Shown: piece after piece, positions 38,363-47,838 of the stretch
Numbering within the stretch: the first letter of the stretch is position 1
How the letters are laid out: every line of letters starts with the position of its first letter
Assembly (NCBI GenBank): GCA_025363715.1
Contig: JANYLR010000098.1
Coordinates: 16,877-80,876 of the forward strand
Reading direction: 5' to 3'
Origin: Holophagaceae bacterium
Lineage (GTDB): Bacteria > Acidobacteriota > Holophagae > Holophagales > Holophagaceae
Length of the DNA stretch: 64,000 bases
Program-made: the position numbers and the translations under genes
The notes under the pieces: generated by a model
Database searches by the model: none
The model's input: the letters and a program-made list of their open reading frames with translations, nothing else
What the model was told of the DNA's origin: nothing

Positions 38363-39223
38363 ATGGCCCGCCGCACGGAAGCCCATCCCGACAACACTCC
38401 TGGTCCATTCTTCGTGGACCGCACCTGCATCGACTGTGGCACCTGCTACCAGTTCGCCCCGGGCATTTTTGTCGATGGGGGTGATCACGCCCGAGTCCAG
38501 GCCCAGCCGGTCGAAGCGGCGGCGCGGCTGCGGGCCTCCATGGCCCTGGTGGCTTGCCCGGTGGGTTCCATCGGCACTGATGACAAGGCCGCCATCGCCG
38601 AGGCCACCAAGTCCTTCCCCCATCCCCTGGCCGAGACTGTCTCCTTCTGCGGCTACACCAGCGACAAGAGCTTCGGCGCCTGGAGCTACCTGATCCACCG
38701 CCCCGAAGGCAACGTCCTCGTGGATTCCCCCCGGGCGGCGGAGCCGCTGATGAAGAATCTGGAGGCACTCGGCGGCGTGGCCATGCTGGTACTCAGCCAT
38801 CGGGACGACGTGGCCGACCATGAGGCCTACCACGACCGCTTCGGCTGTGAGCGGATCATGCACCGCGGCGATGGCATTCCAGGAATGGAACGACTGGTGG
38901 ACGGCGATGCGCCCATCGAGCTGGCCGAGGATCTGCTGTTGATCCCCACGCCAGGGCACACGGCCGGAAGCGTCTGCCTGCTGCACCGGGGCTTCCTCTT
39001 CACCGGCGACCACCTCTGGTGGAACCCGGACAAGGGCCGCCTCTCCGCTTCAAAGGCCTACAACTGGCACTCCTGGGCCCAGCAGCTTGACAGTCTGGAA
39101 AAGCTGCTGGCCTTCGATTTCACCTGGGTGCTGCCCGGCCATGGCAGCATCCACCGTGCCTCCAGCCCCGCCGCCATGAGGACCGACCTGGAGGTGGCGA
39201 TCCGGGTCCTCAGGAGTCTCTGA
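38363..39223 (+). CDS. Ferredoxin-metallo-beta-lactamase-fold fusion
   Basis: This 286-residue protein has an N-terminal ferredoxin module (about 15-75) with CIDCGTC and a later CPVG, enough for one [4Fe-4S] cluster. An MBL-fold hydrolase follows (about 90-280). The metal motif is altered: SHRDDVADH instead of the usual HxHxDH, so Asp replaces the second His. TPGHTAGSVCL, FTGDHLWW and VLPGHGSIH supply other ligand positions. The fusion suggests electron transfer or redox sensing coupled to a hydrolase- or oxidoreductase-like site. Its role is unknown. Confidence 0.82.
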   Translation: MARRTEAHPDNTPGPFFVDRTCIDCGTCYQFAPGIFVDGGDHARVQAQPVEAAARLRASMALVACPVGSIGTDDKAAIAEATKSFPHPLAETVSFCGYTSDKSFGAWSYLIHRPEGNVLVDSPRAAEPLMKNLEALGGVAMLVLSHRDDVADHEAYHDRFGCERIMHRGDGIPGMERLVDGDAPIELAEDLLLIPTPGHTAGSVCLLHRGFLFTGDHLWWNPDKGRLSASKAYNWHSWAQQLDSLEKLLAFDFTWVLPGHGSIHRASSPAAMRTDLEVAIRVLRSL

Positions 39224-39274
39224 TGCCGTCCTTGGCGGCCCGTGGGAAACTGGAGCGTTCCACCGGAGTCCCCC

Positions 39275-40939
39275 ATGAGCACTGCCTCGGATGCCCCTGT
39301 CATCACCGCCCCTCGCGGCACCCACCTGCACTGCAAGGGCTGGGTGCAGGAGGCCGCCCTGCGCATGCTCATGAACAACCTCGATCCCGAAGTGGCCGAG
39401 CGGCCCGGGGACCTGGTGGTCTACGGCGGCCTGGGCAAGGCGGCCCGCAACTGGGACTGCTTCCACGCCATCGTGAAGGAACTGAAGCACCTGGGCGATG
39501 ACGAGACCCTGCTGGTGCAGAGCGGCAAGCCCGTGGGCGTGGTGAAGACTCATGCCGACGCGCCCCGGGTGCTCATCGCCAATTCGAACCTGGTGCCCAA
39601 GTGGGCCACCTGGGAGGTCTTCCGCGAGCTCGATCAGAAGGGCCTGATGATGTACGGCCAGATGACCGCCGGCAGCTGGATCTACATCGGAAGCCAGGGC
39701 ATCGTGCAGGGCACGTACGAAACCTTTGCCGAAGCAGCGCGGCAGCACTTCAACGGCACCTTGGCCGGCACCTGGACGCTCACCGCCGGCCTGGGTGGCA
39801 TGGGCGGTGCCCAGCCCCTGGCCGTGACCATGAATGGCGGCGTGGCCCTCTGCATCGAGGTGGATCAGACCCGCATCCAGAAGCGCATCGACACCCGCTA
39901 CCTGGATGAGTGGACCGACAACCTGGACACGGCCCTGGCCCTGGTGGACCAGTACGTGGATGCCCACGAGGCCCGCAGCATCGGGCTGCTGGGCAATGCT
40001 GCAGAGCTCCTGCCGGAGATCCTCAAGCGTGGCTACATCCCCCAACTCGTCACTGACCAGACCTCGGCCCACGACGAATACAACGGCTACATCCCCGCCG
40101 GGCTCAGCCTCGAGCAGGCCGCCCTCATGCGCAAGGATGAGCCCGAAGCCTATGTGCAGCGGGCCCTGGCCTCCATGCGCACCCATGTGGAAGCCATGAT
40201 CGAGTTCCAGCGGCTGGGCTCGGTGACCTTCGACTACGGCAACAACATCCGCGCCCAGGCCCAGCGGGCTGGCTGCGAGAACGCGTTCGCCTTTCCGGGC
40301 TTCGTGCCCGCCTTCATCCGGCCCCTATTCTGCAAGGGCATCGGCCCCTTCCGCTGGGTCGCGCTCTCGGGCGATCCCGCCGACATCGCCGTCACCGACG
40401 CGGCCATGATGGAGTTGTTCCCAGAAAACGAAGGCCTGCTCCGCTGGCTCAGGGCCGCCCAGGAGAAGATCGCCTTTCAGGGTCTGCCGGCCCGCATCTG
40501 CTGGATCGGCGCCGGCGAGCGCCATCTGGCGGGCCTGAAGTTCAACGAGCTGGTGCGCACTGGCAAGGTAAAGGCCCCCATCGTCATCGGCCGCGACCAC
40601 CTGGACAGCGGCAGCGTGGCCAGCCCCAATCGGGAGACCGAGGCCATGAAGGATGGCTCCGATGCGGTCAGTGACTGGCCCCTGCTGAATGCCCTGACGG
40701 CGGCCTCCGGCGGCGCCTCCTGGGTGAGCTTCCACCACGGCGGCGGCGTGGGCATGGGCTACAGCCAGCACAGCGGCGTGGTCATCGTGGCCGACGGCAC
40801 CGAGCGCGCCGAGCGCTGCATCACCCGCGTCCTCTGGAACGATCCCGCCATGGGCGTCTTCCGCCACGCCGACGCCGGCTACGACTCCGCCCGCGAGCAT
40901 GCCGAGACCATCGGATTGCACATCCCGATGAAGGGATGA
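39275..40939 (+). CDS. hutU: Urocanate hydratase
   Basis: This 554-residue enzyme of histidine degradation converts urocanate to imidazolone propionate using tightly bound NAD. It shows [20 protein letters not shown] near the N terminus, [20 protein letters not shown] and [37 protein letters not shown] and [20 protein letters not shown] follow near the C terminus. ATG at 39275 has GGAG 6 nt upstream; the frame also opens earlier at a GTG. No other hut genes are in the window. A long inverted repeat follows its stop. Confidence 0.95.
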   Translation: MSTASDAPVITAPRGTHLHCKGWVQEAALRMLMNNLDPEVAERPGDLVVYGGLGKAARNWDCFHAIVKELKHLGDDETLLVQSGKPVGVVKTHADAPRVLIANSNLVPKWATWEVFRELDQKGLMMYGQMTAGSWIYIGSQGIVQGTYETFAEAARQHFNGTLAGTWTLTAGLGGMGGAQPLAVTMNGGVALCIEVDQTRIQKRIDTRYLDEWTDNLDTALALVDQYVDAHEARSIGLLGNAAELLPEILKRGYIPQLVTDQTSAHDEYNGYIPAGLSLEQAALMRKDEPEAYVQRALASMRTHVEAMIEFQRLGSVTFDYGNNIRAQAQRAGCENAFAFPGFVPAFIRPLFCKGIGPFRWVALSGDPADIAVTDAAMMELFPENEGLLRWLRAAQEKIAFQGLPARICWIGAGERHLAGLKFNELVRTGKVKAPIVIGRDHLDSGSVASPNRETEAMKDGSDAVSDWPLLNALTAASGGASWVSFHHGGGVGMGYSQHSGVVIVADGTERAERCITRVLWNDPAMGVFRHADAGYDSAREHAETIGLHIPMKG

Positions 40940-40951
40940 ATACAGACTGAT

Positions 40952-41025
40952 CAACCACGAAGACGGGAAGACCACGAAAATAATCCGCACTTCTTCGTGG
41001 TCTTGGTGGTCTTCGTGGTGGATCT
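40952..41025. repeat. Inverted repeat, CACGAAG family, copy 2
   Basis: This 74-nt imperfect palindrome has left-arm motifs ACCACGAAGAC and AGACCACGAA matched by TTCGTGGTCT and GTCTTCGTGGT on the right. It begins 12 nt after the hutU stop and ends 20 nt before ychJ. It shares its core with the repeat at 37200. Confidence 0.85.
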
Positions 41026-41045
41026 TTTGTCTTTGAGAGGTTTCC

Positions 41046-41444
41046 ATGTCCCGCCCCTGCCCCTGCACTTCCAAGAAGCCCTATGACCGCTGCTGCGGCC
41101 CCTTCCATGCGGGCACTGCCCTGCCGGAAACGGCGGAACAGCTCATGCGGTCGCGCTTCAGCGCCTACGCCCTGGGCAAGGTGGACTACCTGATTGCCAC
41201 TCGCTCCGAATCCAAGCGGGCTGAAGAGAACCGGGAAGAGATGGTCCAGTACTGCAAGTCCGTAAGTTGCGTGGGATTGAAGATCGTGACCAAGGAGAAG
41301 GGTGGCAAGGCGGACGACACGGGCCGCGTCACCTTCCATGCCAGCCTCCAGACCAATGGCCGCCGGAACCTCCACATCGAGACCAGTACCTTCGCCCGGG
41401 AGAACGGGAGGTGGGTCTACGTGGATGGGGTGGTGAAGGGCTAG
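41046..41444 (+). CDS. YchJ-family SEC-C motif protein
   Basis: This 132-residue protein of the UPF0225/YchJ family has an N-terminal SEC-C zinc motif (CPCTSKKPYDRCCGPFH), then LMRSRFSAYALGKVDYLIAT and a beta-sheet NTF2-like core ending FARENGRWVYVDG. Function is not established. The SEC-C motif binds zinc and in SecA contacts SecB, so a role in protein or nucleic-acid contact is possible. Most family members have a second SEC-C motif at the C terminus; none is seen here. Confidence 0.87.
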   Translation: MSRPCPCTSKKPYDRCCGPFHAGTALPETAEQLMRSRFSAYALGKVDYLIATRSESKRAEENREEMVQYCKSVSCVGLKIVTKEKGGKADDTGRVTFHASLQTNGRRNLHIETSTFARENGRWVYVDGVVKG

Positions 41445-41653
41445 GCCGATTTCATCAGAAGCCTCCTATGAAAAAAAGAGGGGCGACAACGGCCGGACCT
41501 GCGCTGGTTTTGATGGGAAGACTGGTTCTGCCCTTGGCGGATTGATTGGTCAGTCAGTTCACAACCCAGCAGGTCTTCTATTCGGCCCCACGACATTTGT
41601 TTCGAAATTTCAGATCCATGCCACCTATCCCGAAGAAGTCTCAGAGGTTGGGC

Positions 41654-42829
41654 ATGGAGGGTGAGGCCGTATTCATTCGCCGGGCGGACCACGGGGCACG
41701 CATCCTCGTGGTCGATGACGATGCCCTGGCCCGCCGCAGCCTCCGGGCCATGCTGGAGCGCTCCTACTATGTGGTCGAAACCGTAGAGAGCGGACCGGAA
41801 GCGCTCGCACTGCTCACGACCTACCAGCCGGATCTGATCCTCCTGGATATCCAGATGCCCGGGATGGATGGACTGGAAGTCTGCCGTCGGATCCGAGTGC
41901 TGCCGGATGGTGACCTGCTCCCCATCATCTTCCTGACGGGCGACGAGCGCCTGGATCTGCACGCCGAGGCGCTGCGGGCCAAGGGGGACGACTTCCTCCG
42001 GAAACCCATCCGCTCGGCAGAACTGATCATTCGGGTCAGGAGCCTCATGCGGCTGAAGCGGCTCCAGGCCGAGGTCCTGGCCGAACGGGACAACCTGCTG
42101 GATCTCCAGAAGCAGCGGGAACAGCTCTTCGAATTCATCGTGCACGACCTGAAGAATCCTCTTTCGGCCATTCAGATGGGACTGGAGCTGCTGGACACCG
42201 GAGACGCCATCGACGCTACGTCTCAGATTCAGGTCCACCGGCTCCGGGACACCGCCCGTTACATGGGCCGCATGATCCAGAACATTTTGGACATCGGGCG
42301 GGCCGAACAGGTGGGGTTGGAACTCCGCAGGACCCGCTTCGGCCTGGCCACCTGGATGTCTGGCCTGCAACAAGAAGTGGAGTCCCAGGCCCAATCCCGG
42401 CACCACCAGTTGTCCTGGGAATGTCCGGACGAGCTGGAAGTCGAGGCCGATCCAGAGTGCCTGCAGCGGCTCCTGCTGAACCTCATCGATAACGCGCTGA
42501 AGTACTCACCCTCCGGCAGCCACACCCGGATCATGGCCCGATCTGAAGGGAGTGGCGTGCGTCTGGAGGTACGGGACCAGGGTGAAGGGATCCCAGAAGC
42601 CATGCGGGAGCAGATCTTCGGGAAGTTCGTCCGGCTGGACGAAGGGAGTGCAGATCTCCGCTCGGGATCGGGCCTGGGCCTAGCCTTCTGCCGCATGGCG
42701 GCCGAAGCCCACGAGGGGCGGATCTGGGTAGAGGACAACACCCCCAAGGGCAGCGTGTTCGTGCTGGAGATTCCGCGGATCCACCGGGCTGGCCTTCGGG
42801 ATCCTGATTCCGATGGCGGGAAGGCTTGA
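41654..42829 (+). CDS. Receiver-histidine kinase hybrid
   Basis: From ATG 41654 (AGAGG 6 nt upstream; another ATG lies at 41618) the protein has 391 residues. It has an N-terminal receiver with D65 in LILLDIQMPGMDG and K117 in FLRKP. A coiled-coil linker and a HisKA dimerisation helix with H164 (FIVHDLKNPLSAIQ) follow. The HATPase domain has NLIDNALKYSPSG, DQGEGIPE and GSGLGLAFCR. The receiver-first order suggests that it is itself controlled by another kinase. It is cytosolic with no sensor domain, and no partner is adjacent. Confidence 0.9.
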   Translation: MEGEAVFIRRADHGARILVVDDDALARRSLRAMLERSYYVVETVESGPEALALLTTYQPDLILLDIQMPGMDGLEVCRRIRVLPDGDLLPIIFLTGDERLDLHAEALRAKGDDFLRKPIRSAELIIRVRSLMRLKRLQAEVLAERDNLLDLQKQREQLFEFIVHDLKNPLSAIQMGLELLDTGDAIDATSQIQVHRLRDTARYMGRMIQNILDIGRAEQVGLELRRTRFGLATWMSGLQQEVESQAQSRHHQLSWECPDELEVEADPECLQRLLLNLIDNALKYSPSGSHTRIMARSEGSGVRLEVRDQGEGIPEAMREQIFGKFVRLDEGSADLRSGSGLGLAFCRMAAEAHEGRIWVEDNTPKGSVFVLEIPRIHRAGLRDPDSDGGKA

Positions 42830-42940
42830 GGAAAGCGGATCCGGGGTTCCTCTGCAACCCAAGTTGCATTGAGGGCGACCCCAGATCCTGGGGGGATCTG
42901 GGGTTGCCATCAATCGGGGAAAGACAGGCCGTCACGCTGT

Positions 42941-44248
42941 TCAGACGGTCTGGCACTCCTTGGCGGCGCAGGCTTCCAGGACGTCGACCCGGCCATCCTG
43001 GCCGATGAGCTTCAAGCCGTAGGCATCCTGGAGCACCTTGAAGACGTTGGGGGTGAGCCAGGCGGGAGCGGCCGGACCCACGGCGATGTCCTTCACGCCG
43101 AGGTGGAGAAGGGTGAGGAGCACGGCCACGGCCTTCTGCTCGAACCAGCTCAGCACGATGGTGAGGGGCAGGTCATTCACGCCGCACTTGAAGGCGCCCG
43201 CGAGCCCCACGGCCACCTGGATGGCACCATAGGCGTTGTTGCACTGGCCCATGTCCAGCAGCCGAGGCAGACCCAGCAGCGTGCCGTAGTCGTGGCCCAT
43301 GATGCGGTACTTGCCGCAGCCCAGGGTGAGGATGAAGCTGCTGGCGGGCGCGTTCTTCGCGTAGTCGGTGTAGTAGTTGCGGCCTGGCTCCGCGCCATCA
43401 CAGCCGCCGATAACGAAGAAGCGGGTGATGGCGCCCTTCTCCACCGCCTCGATGATGGCGGGAGCGGCCTCCAGGATCACGCTGTGATGGAAGCCCACCG
43501 GAATGATCTCGCCCTGGCGCTCAGGCAGGGCGCCGATCGCCTGGGCACGGGCGATGACCGCTGAAAAATCGTCAGTCTTCAGGCGCGTGGCGCCGGGGAC
43601 GGCGGTGACCCGGGTGGTGAAGAACTTGTCGGCGTAGCCCGGCCTGGGATGCAAGACACAGTTGGTGGTGGCCAGGATGGCGCCACCGAATTCCTCGAAC
43701 TCGCTCTTCTGCAACTGCCAGGCGCCGCCGAAGTGGCCCGCCAGGTTCGGGTGGTCGGCGAGCTTGGGATACATGAAGGCGGGCAACATTTCGCCGTGGG
43801 TGTAGACCATCACATCTGTGCCCTCTACCTGCCGCAGGAGGTTCTCCAGATCGAGCAGGTCATGGCCGGTGACCAGGATGCCGGGCTTGGCCTGGGTGCC
43901 GGTTTGAACTTCCCGGACCTGGGGCTTGCCGTAGCGTTCGACATGGGCCTCATCCAGCATCTCCATGACCCGCAGGTTCTGCTTGCCGCATTCCAGCACC
44001 AACTCCAGGAGGCTGGGGATATCGAAGTTGACGTTGGTGACGGTAGCGAAGAGGGCTTCCTCCGTGAACGCATCCACGGCCTCATCCACCTTGCCCAGGC
44101 GCCGCGCATGGTGCGCATAGGCAGCCATGCCCTTCAGGCCATAGAGCAGGGTTTCCTGCAGGCTCTGGACGTCGGGATCCTTGCCGCAGATGCCAATGGC
44201 ATCGCAGCCGACGCCTCCTTTGGCCTGTTCACATTGATTACAGAACAT
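42941..44248 (-). CDS. hcp: Hybrid cluster protein (hydroxylamine reductase), short class
   Basis: This 435-residue Hcp has an N-terminal Cys motif CNQCEQAKGGVGCDAIGIC (C-x2-C-x8-C-x5-C) for a [4Fe-4S] cluster. Hybrid-cluster ligands lie in TGHDLLDLE, TTNCVLHP, IGGCDGAEPG and LTLGCGKYR. It is about 110 residues shorter than class I enzymes, matching class III forms that lack one helical domain. Hcp detoxifies NO and related species in anaerobes and can reduce hydroxylamine. The 458-nt upstream region probably contains its promoter. Confidence 0.93.
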   Translation of the reverse strand: MFCNQCEQAKGGVGCDAIGICGKDPDVQSLQETLLYGLKGMAAYAHHARRLGKVDEAVDAFTEEALFATVTNVNFDIPSLLELVLECGKQNLRVMEMLDEAHVERYGKPQVREVQTGTQAKPGILVTGHDLLDLENLLRQVEGTDVMVYTHGEMLPAFMYPKLADHPNLAGHFGGAWQLQKSEFEEFGGAILATTNCVLHPRPGYADKFFTTRVTAVPGATRLKTDDFSAVIARAQAIGALPERQGEIIPVGFHHSVILEAAPAIIEAVEKGAITRFFVIGGCDGAEPGRNYYTDYAKNAPASSFILTLGCGKYRIMGHDYGTLLGLPRLLDMGQCNNAYGAIQVAVGLAGAFKCGVNDLPLTIVLSWFEQKAVAVLLTLLHLGVKDIAVGPAAPAWLTPNVFKVLQDAYGLKLIGQDGRVDVLEACAAKECQTV

Positions 44249-44706
44249 GGATTACCTCCGATGGGGTGCCCACTTGGGGCGATGGCAGGGGTAGGAACCG
44301 GGCTCGACTTGGCAGTGGTATCGATGTCTGGCTGGGAGATGAGCTCGACGCAGGCGCAGCCAACGCCTGAGGCGCGACTGGAACCTTCTTTTGCCCGAAT
44401 TTGGACCAACACCCTGGTTTCGGATTTCTTTGGGTGAAATAGCCTTGCTTCCTGGATGGACGCTCTTGCCTGGATGGGTGGAGGAGTTTACTATCCCTCG
44501 GCCAATGCTCCTTGAATGCGCTGGTGGTATGGGTTTGCGGGATGGCTGCCTGTTTTCACTTCGCAGGCCACTCGAGCGAGTCACCTGCCGCCGGCCGGGC
44601 TGACTACTAGCATGCGGTTTATTGAAGACATGTCAATCTTCAATTTTGACGACTATGCAAAACCAGCATCATCAAGTGATGCAATGGGATGGAGCCCAGG
44701 ACAGGT
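44249..44706. promoter_or_regulatory. hcp upstream region with palindrome
   Basis: This 458-nt non-coding stretch between the hydF stop and the hcp start has an AT-rich section near 44610-44690. It contains the palindrome TTGAAGA-N8-TCTTCAA (44622-44643), which includes the inner 8-nt palindrome GACATGTC. This is a candidate operator for an FNR/HcpR-type or other regulator. It is about 370 nt from hcp, so it may instead serve an unseen transcript start. No gene is evident. Confidence 0.4.
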
Positions 44707-45939
44707 TTAGCGTTTTCGGGACTGCTCGAACACCTGGAGCGCATCCGGGAAGGGCGCCAGGGCCCGTTCGAAGACGCCAAGGGAGTAGGCGATGGTGAGT
44801 CCGTAGTTGGTGATGGGGACTCCTGCTTCGTGGCAGCGGTGGATGCGGCTGGTCATTTCCTTGCGGTTGCCCGTGCAGTTCCCGCAGTGGATCACGAGGC
44901 GGTAGGGACTCAAATCCTGCGGAAAATCTCGACCCTGGACGTTGGCAAAGTGCACCTTGGCGCCCACGTACTGGGTGAGCCAGCGCGGGATCTTCACCCG
45001 GCCGATGTCCTCTCCGACGGGATGGTGGCTGCAGGTCTCCGCAATGAGCACGGTGTCGCCACCCTTGAGCTGCTCGATGCCAAGGGTGCCCCGCACCTGC
45101 TCCGCCAGATTCCCCTGGAACCGGGCCATGAGGATGGAGAAAGAGGTCATGGGGATGCTCTTGGGCACATCCGCTGCAACCTTGAGAAAGGCCTGGGAAT
45201 CCGTGACGACAAGGGCCGGAGGAGACTTCAAGCGTTCCAGGGCCTGTTTCAGTTCCCGCTCCTGCACCACCATGGCCATGGATTCAGCATCCAGCAGATC
45301 GCGGATGGTCATGACCTGGGGCAGGATGAGCCGTCCCTTCGGCGCTTCCTTGTCGATGGGCACCACCAGGATGGCTACCTCACCGGGCGGGACGAGATCC
45401 GCCACCAGGCGCTGGTTGTCGAAGAAATTGGCAGGGGCCAGCTTGAGCAGGCCAGCCCTCAGATCGGAGAGGCCCTCTCCTGTCAGCGAAGACACCGCCA
45501 CCGGCCAGGCTCCCATGGCTTCGGCGAGGCTGCATTCATCAGGTGTCGGCAACCGCAGGTCCGTCTTGTTGAAGACCACCAGGGCGGGCACCTTCCGGTT
45601 CTTCAACTCTGCTAGGAGCGCCCGTTCGAAGTCCCCCCAGGCGCCGGCCTCGGTGACGATCATCCCCAGATCCACGCGGTCCAGCACACTCCGGGTGCGG
45701 GCGATGCGCAGTTCGCCCAGGGCGCCCTCGTCATCCACTCCGGCAGTATCCACGAACTGTACGGGCCCCAGGGGGAGCAGCTCCATGGGCTTCTCCACCG
45801 GGTCCGTGGTGGTGCCCGCATGAGCCGACACGATGGAGACCTGCTGCCGTGTGATGGCGTTCAGCAGCGACGACTTGCCCACGTTCCTGCGTCCGAAGAG
45901 GCCGATATGGAGGCGAAGGGATTTGGGAGTGGATTGCAT
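44707..45939 (-). CDS. hydF: [FeFe]-hydrogenase maturation GTPase HydF
   Basis: This 410-residue protein has an N-terminal GTPase domain: P-loop GLFGRRNVGKSSLLNAI, switch motif AGTTTDPVEKP, VDTAGVDD and NKTD. The C-terminal metal-cluster domain has CSHHP and HCGNC, the Cys/His ligands of the HydF [4Fe-4S] cluster. HydF is the scaffold on which the diiron subcluster is finished before transfer to HydA, encoded 4 kb away. The ATG overlaps the aspartase stop by one base (TGATG). HydE and HydG are not in the window. Confidence 0.95.
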   Translation of the reverse strand: MQSTPKSLRLHIGLFGRRNVGKSSLLNAITRQQVSIVSAHAGTTTDPVEKPMELLPLGPVQFVDTAGVDDEGALGELRIARTRSVLDRVDLGMIVTEAGAWGDFERALLAELKNRKVPALVVFNKTDLRLPTPDECSLAEAMGAWPVAVSSLTGEGLSDLRAGLLKLAPANFFDNQRLVADLVPPGEVAILVVPIDKEAPKGRLILPQVMTIRDLLDAESMAMVVQERELKQALERLKSPPALVVTDSQAFLKVAADVPKSIPMTSFSILMARFQGNLAEQVRGTLGIEQLKGGDTVLIAETCSHHPVGEDIGRVKIPRWLTQYVGAKVHFANVQGRDFPQDLSPYRLVIHCGNCTGNRKEMTSRIHRCHEAGVPITNYGLTIAYSLGVFERALAPFPDALQVFEQSRKR

Positions 45940-47360
45940 CAGGCCCTCCGGGGATCCGGCGCATTCATCGTTCGCGATCCCAGCTGATTCACGGCCTCGG
46001 CGCTGGTGAGTTCGGAGAACTGAGCTTCGGTGAACAGGCCCTCCTGGATGCCCTGGTCCTTCAGGCTCCCCCCCTGGGTCCGGGCCACCAGGGCGCAGGT
46101 CGCCTCGTAGCCCAGAAGCGGTAGCAGGGCCGTGGCGGCGGCGGTGCCATTCTCCACGTGCCGGCGGCACCGCTCCTCATCCGCTTCAAGGCCCTCGACG
46201 CAGTGGCTTCGGAGGATGGCGCAGGCCCGGGCCAGGAGATCGAAGCTCTCCAGCAGGCTGTGGGCCACCAGGGGCAGGAAGGGGTGCAGTTCAAGGCTGC
46301 CCAGCGACACGGCGAAGGTCAGCGCGTGATCATGGGCGATGGCGAGGATGGCTGCCTGGGTCGCGGCCTCGGGGATCACGGGGTTCACCTTGCCCGGCAT
46401 GATGCTGCTGCCGGCTTGGCGGGCCGGCAACCGGAGCTCGGCCAAGCCCGCCTCGGGACCGCTGGAGAGCAGGCGGAGGTCGCCGCTGATCTTGATGAGC
46501 GTCGTCGCCAAGGCCTTCAGTAGTCCGGAAACTTCCACAAAAACATCGGCGTTCTGGGTGGCTTCGACCAGATTTTCGGCCCGGGCCAAGCCCAACCCCG
46601 TGATCTCGCGCAGCTCATCCACGGCCCGGAAGATGAACTCCCGCGGCGCCGCGAGCCCCGTGCCGATGGCCGTTCCGCCCAGGTTGACCACCCGCAGCCG
46701 TTCCTCGCATTTGGCCAGGCGCCAGCGATCGCGATTCAGGGCTTCCGCGTAGGCACCCATCTCCCGCCCCAACGTCATGAGTACGGCATCCTGCATTTCG
46801 GTCCGCCCCACTTTCACGATGTGCGCGAAAGCCTTTTCCTTGGATTGGAAAGCCTCCTGGAGCCCCAGCACCTGCCGCTCCAGCTCCTTCAGTCCCCAGA
46901 TGGCCGCGATGCGCAGGGCCGTGGGGTAGGTGTCATTGGTGCTCTGGTGCAGGTTCAGGTCGTCCAGGGGGGACACCCGGTCATAGGAACCATGGGCGAG
47001 GCCAAGGATTTCCAGGGCCCGGTTGGCGAGCACTTCGTTGACGTTCATGTTGGTGCTGGTGCCGGCGCCTCCCTGCAGCGCGTCTACCCGGATGTCCACG
47101 CCCAGGTCACCTTCCAGCAACTCGAGGCAGGCCCGTTCCATCGCCTCGGCCATGGCCGCTTCGCCGAACTGTCCCAGCGCCCGGTTCGTGCGCAGGGACG
47201 CCAGTTTTACGGCGCCGAAGGCCCTCGCTAGCTGGCCGTGAACTGGATGTCCCAACAACGGGAAATTCGCCAGGGCCCTGGCCGTGTGAATGCCATGCCT
47301 GGCCGCCATGGGCACTTCCATGGTTCCCAGCAGATCCTGTTCGATGCGCATGTCCGCCAT
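45939..47360 (-). CDS. aspA: Aspartate ammonia-lyase (fumarase/aspartase superfamily)
   Basis: This enzyme of about 473 residues has the superfamily signature GSSIMPGKVNP. The substrate loops are GGAGTSTNMNVNEVLANRAL, HQSTNDTYPTALRIA and VGRTEMQDAVLMTLGREMGA. It is most like aspartase, which makes fumarate and ammonium, but fumarase or another member is possible. The start is uncertain: ATG 47360 gives MADMRIEQDLLG and ATG 47351 is next. Coupling to hydF by TGATG is notable and may reflect a supply of ammonium for the hydrogenase cofactor. Confidence 0.87.
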   Translation of the reverse strand: MADMRIEQDLLGTMEVPMAARHGIHTARALANFPLLGHPVHGQLARAFGAVKLASLRTNRALGQFGEAAMAEAMERACLELLEGDLGVDIRVDALQGGAGTSTNMNVNEVLANRALEILGLAHGSYDRVSPLDDLNLHQSTNDTYPTALRIAAIWGLKELERQVLGLQEAFQSKEKAFAHIVKVGRTEMQDAVLMTLGREMGAYAEALNRDRWRLAKCEERLRVVNLGGTAIGTGLAAPREFIFRAVDELREITGLGLARAENLVEATQNADVFVEVSGLLKALATTLIKISGDLRLLSSGPEAGLAELRLPARQAGSSIMPGKVNPVIPEAATQAAILAIAHDHALTFAVSLGSLELHPFLPLVAHSLLESFDLLARACAILRSHCVEGLEADEERCRRHVENGTAAATALLPLLGYEATCALVARTQGGSLKDQGIQEGLFTEAQFSELTSAEAVNQLGSRTMNAPDPRRA

Positions 47361-47838
47361 AGGCCGAGACCACTCCCGGGACAACCCCGTACCCCGGTGA
47401 TTGTTGCAGAGTTGACCGTCAGGGCACGCTCACGCACACAGAGAAGGCTCCTCAATGTGGGCGTGGGGAAGGTGTTCCCGGCCGACGCCGGAAAGATCAT
47501 TCCCTGTCATGGAGGCCATTCGATATTTTTTTAAAATCATTTTCGGATTCTATCGAAACACCTTTTTTTTAACCTGGGTCACATTTTCGCTTGCCCAGGT
47601 CTGCGTACCGCCACACAATGCCGACTCATAGGTCATCAACGAATGAGGCAAGCCGACTTCCCTTGAATTTTGCCCACACAAGCGAAATTGAACGTTGAAG
47701 TGAGTTGTTGTTTCAGAAGTACCACACCTGTTCCGGACCCCCTGCTCGCCCAAGCAGTTTCCTTGCAAGGGATCTCCGGCTCGACAGGAGGAAGTGCACC
47801 TGCCTCAAGGCCCATTCCTGGGAAAGGAGTCATAAACC
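47361..47838. promoter_or_regulatory. Divergent region aspA-hydF / hydrogenase operon
   Basis: This 478-nt gap contains strongly A/T-rich tracts near 47520-47575, including long T runs. It should hold the promoters of both the aspA-hydF unit and the hydrogenase operon. AAAGGAG precedes the receiver gene. I find no clear sigma-54 or FNR motif and no RNA gene. Confidence 0.4.

Noticed and set aside
41468..41545. 26-codon ORF starting ATGAAAAAAAGAGGGG
   Set aside because: It has no ribosome-binding site, no conservation evidence and a random composition.
42829..42940. Similar GATCC-rich sequences flanking position 42880 as a repeat element
   Set aside because: The similarity (CCCAGATCC...GGATCTGGG) is a short hairpin between convergent genes, best explained as a terminator-like stem, and too short to call a mobile element.
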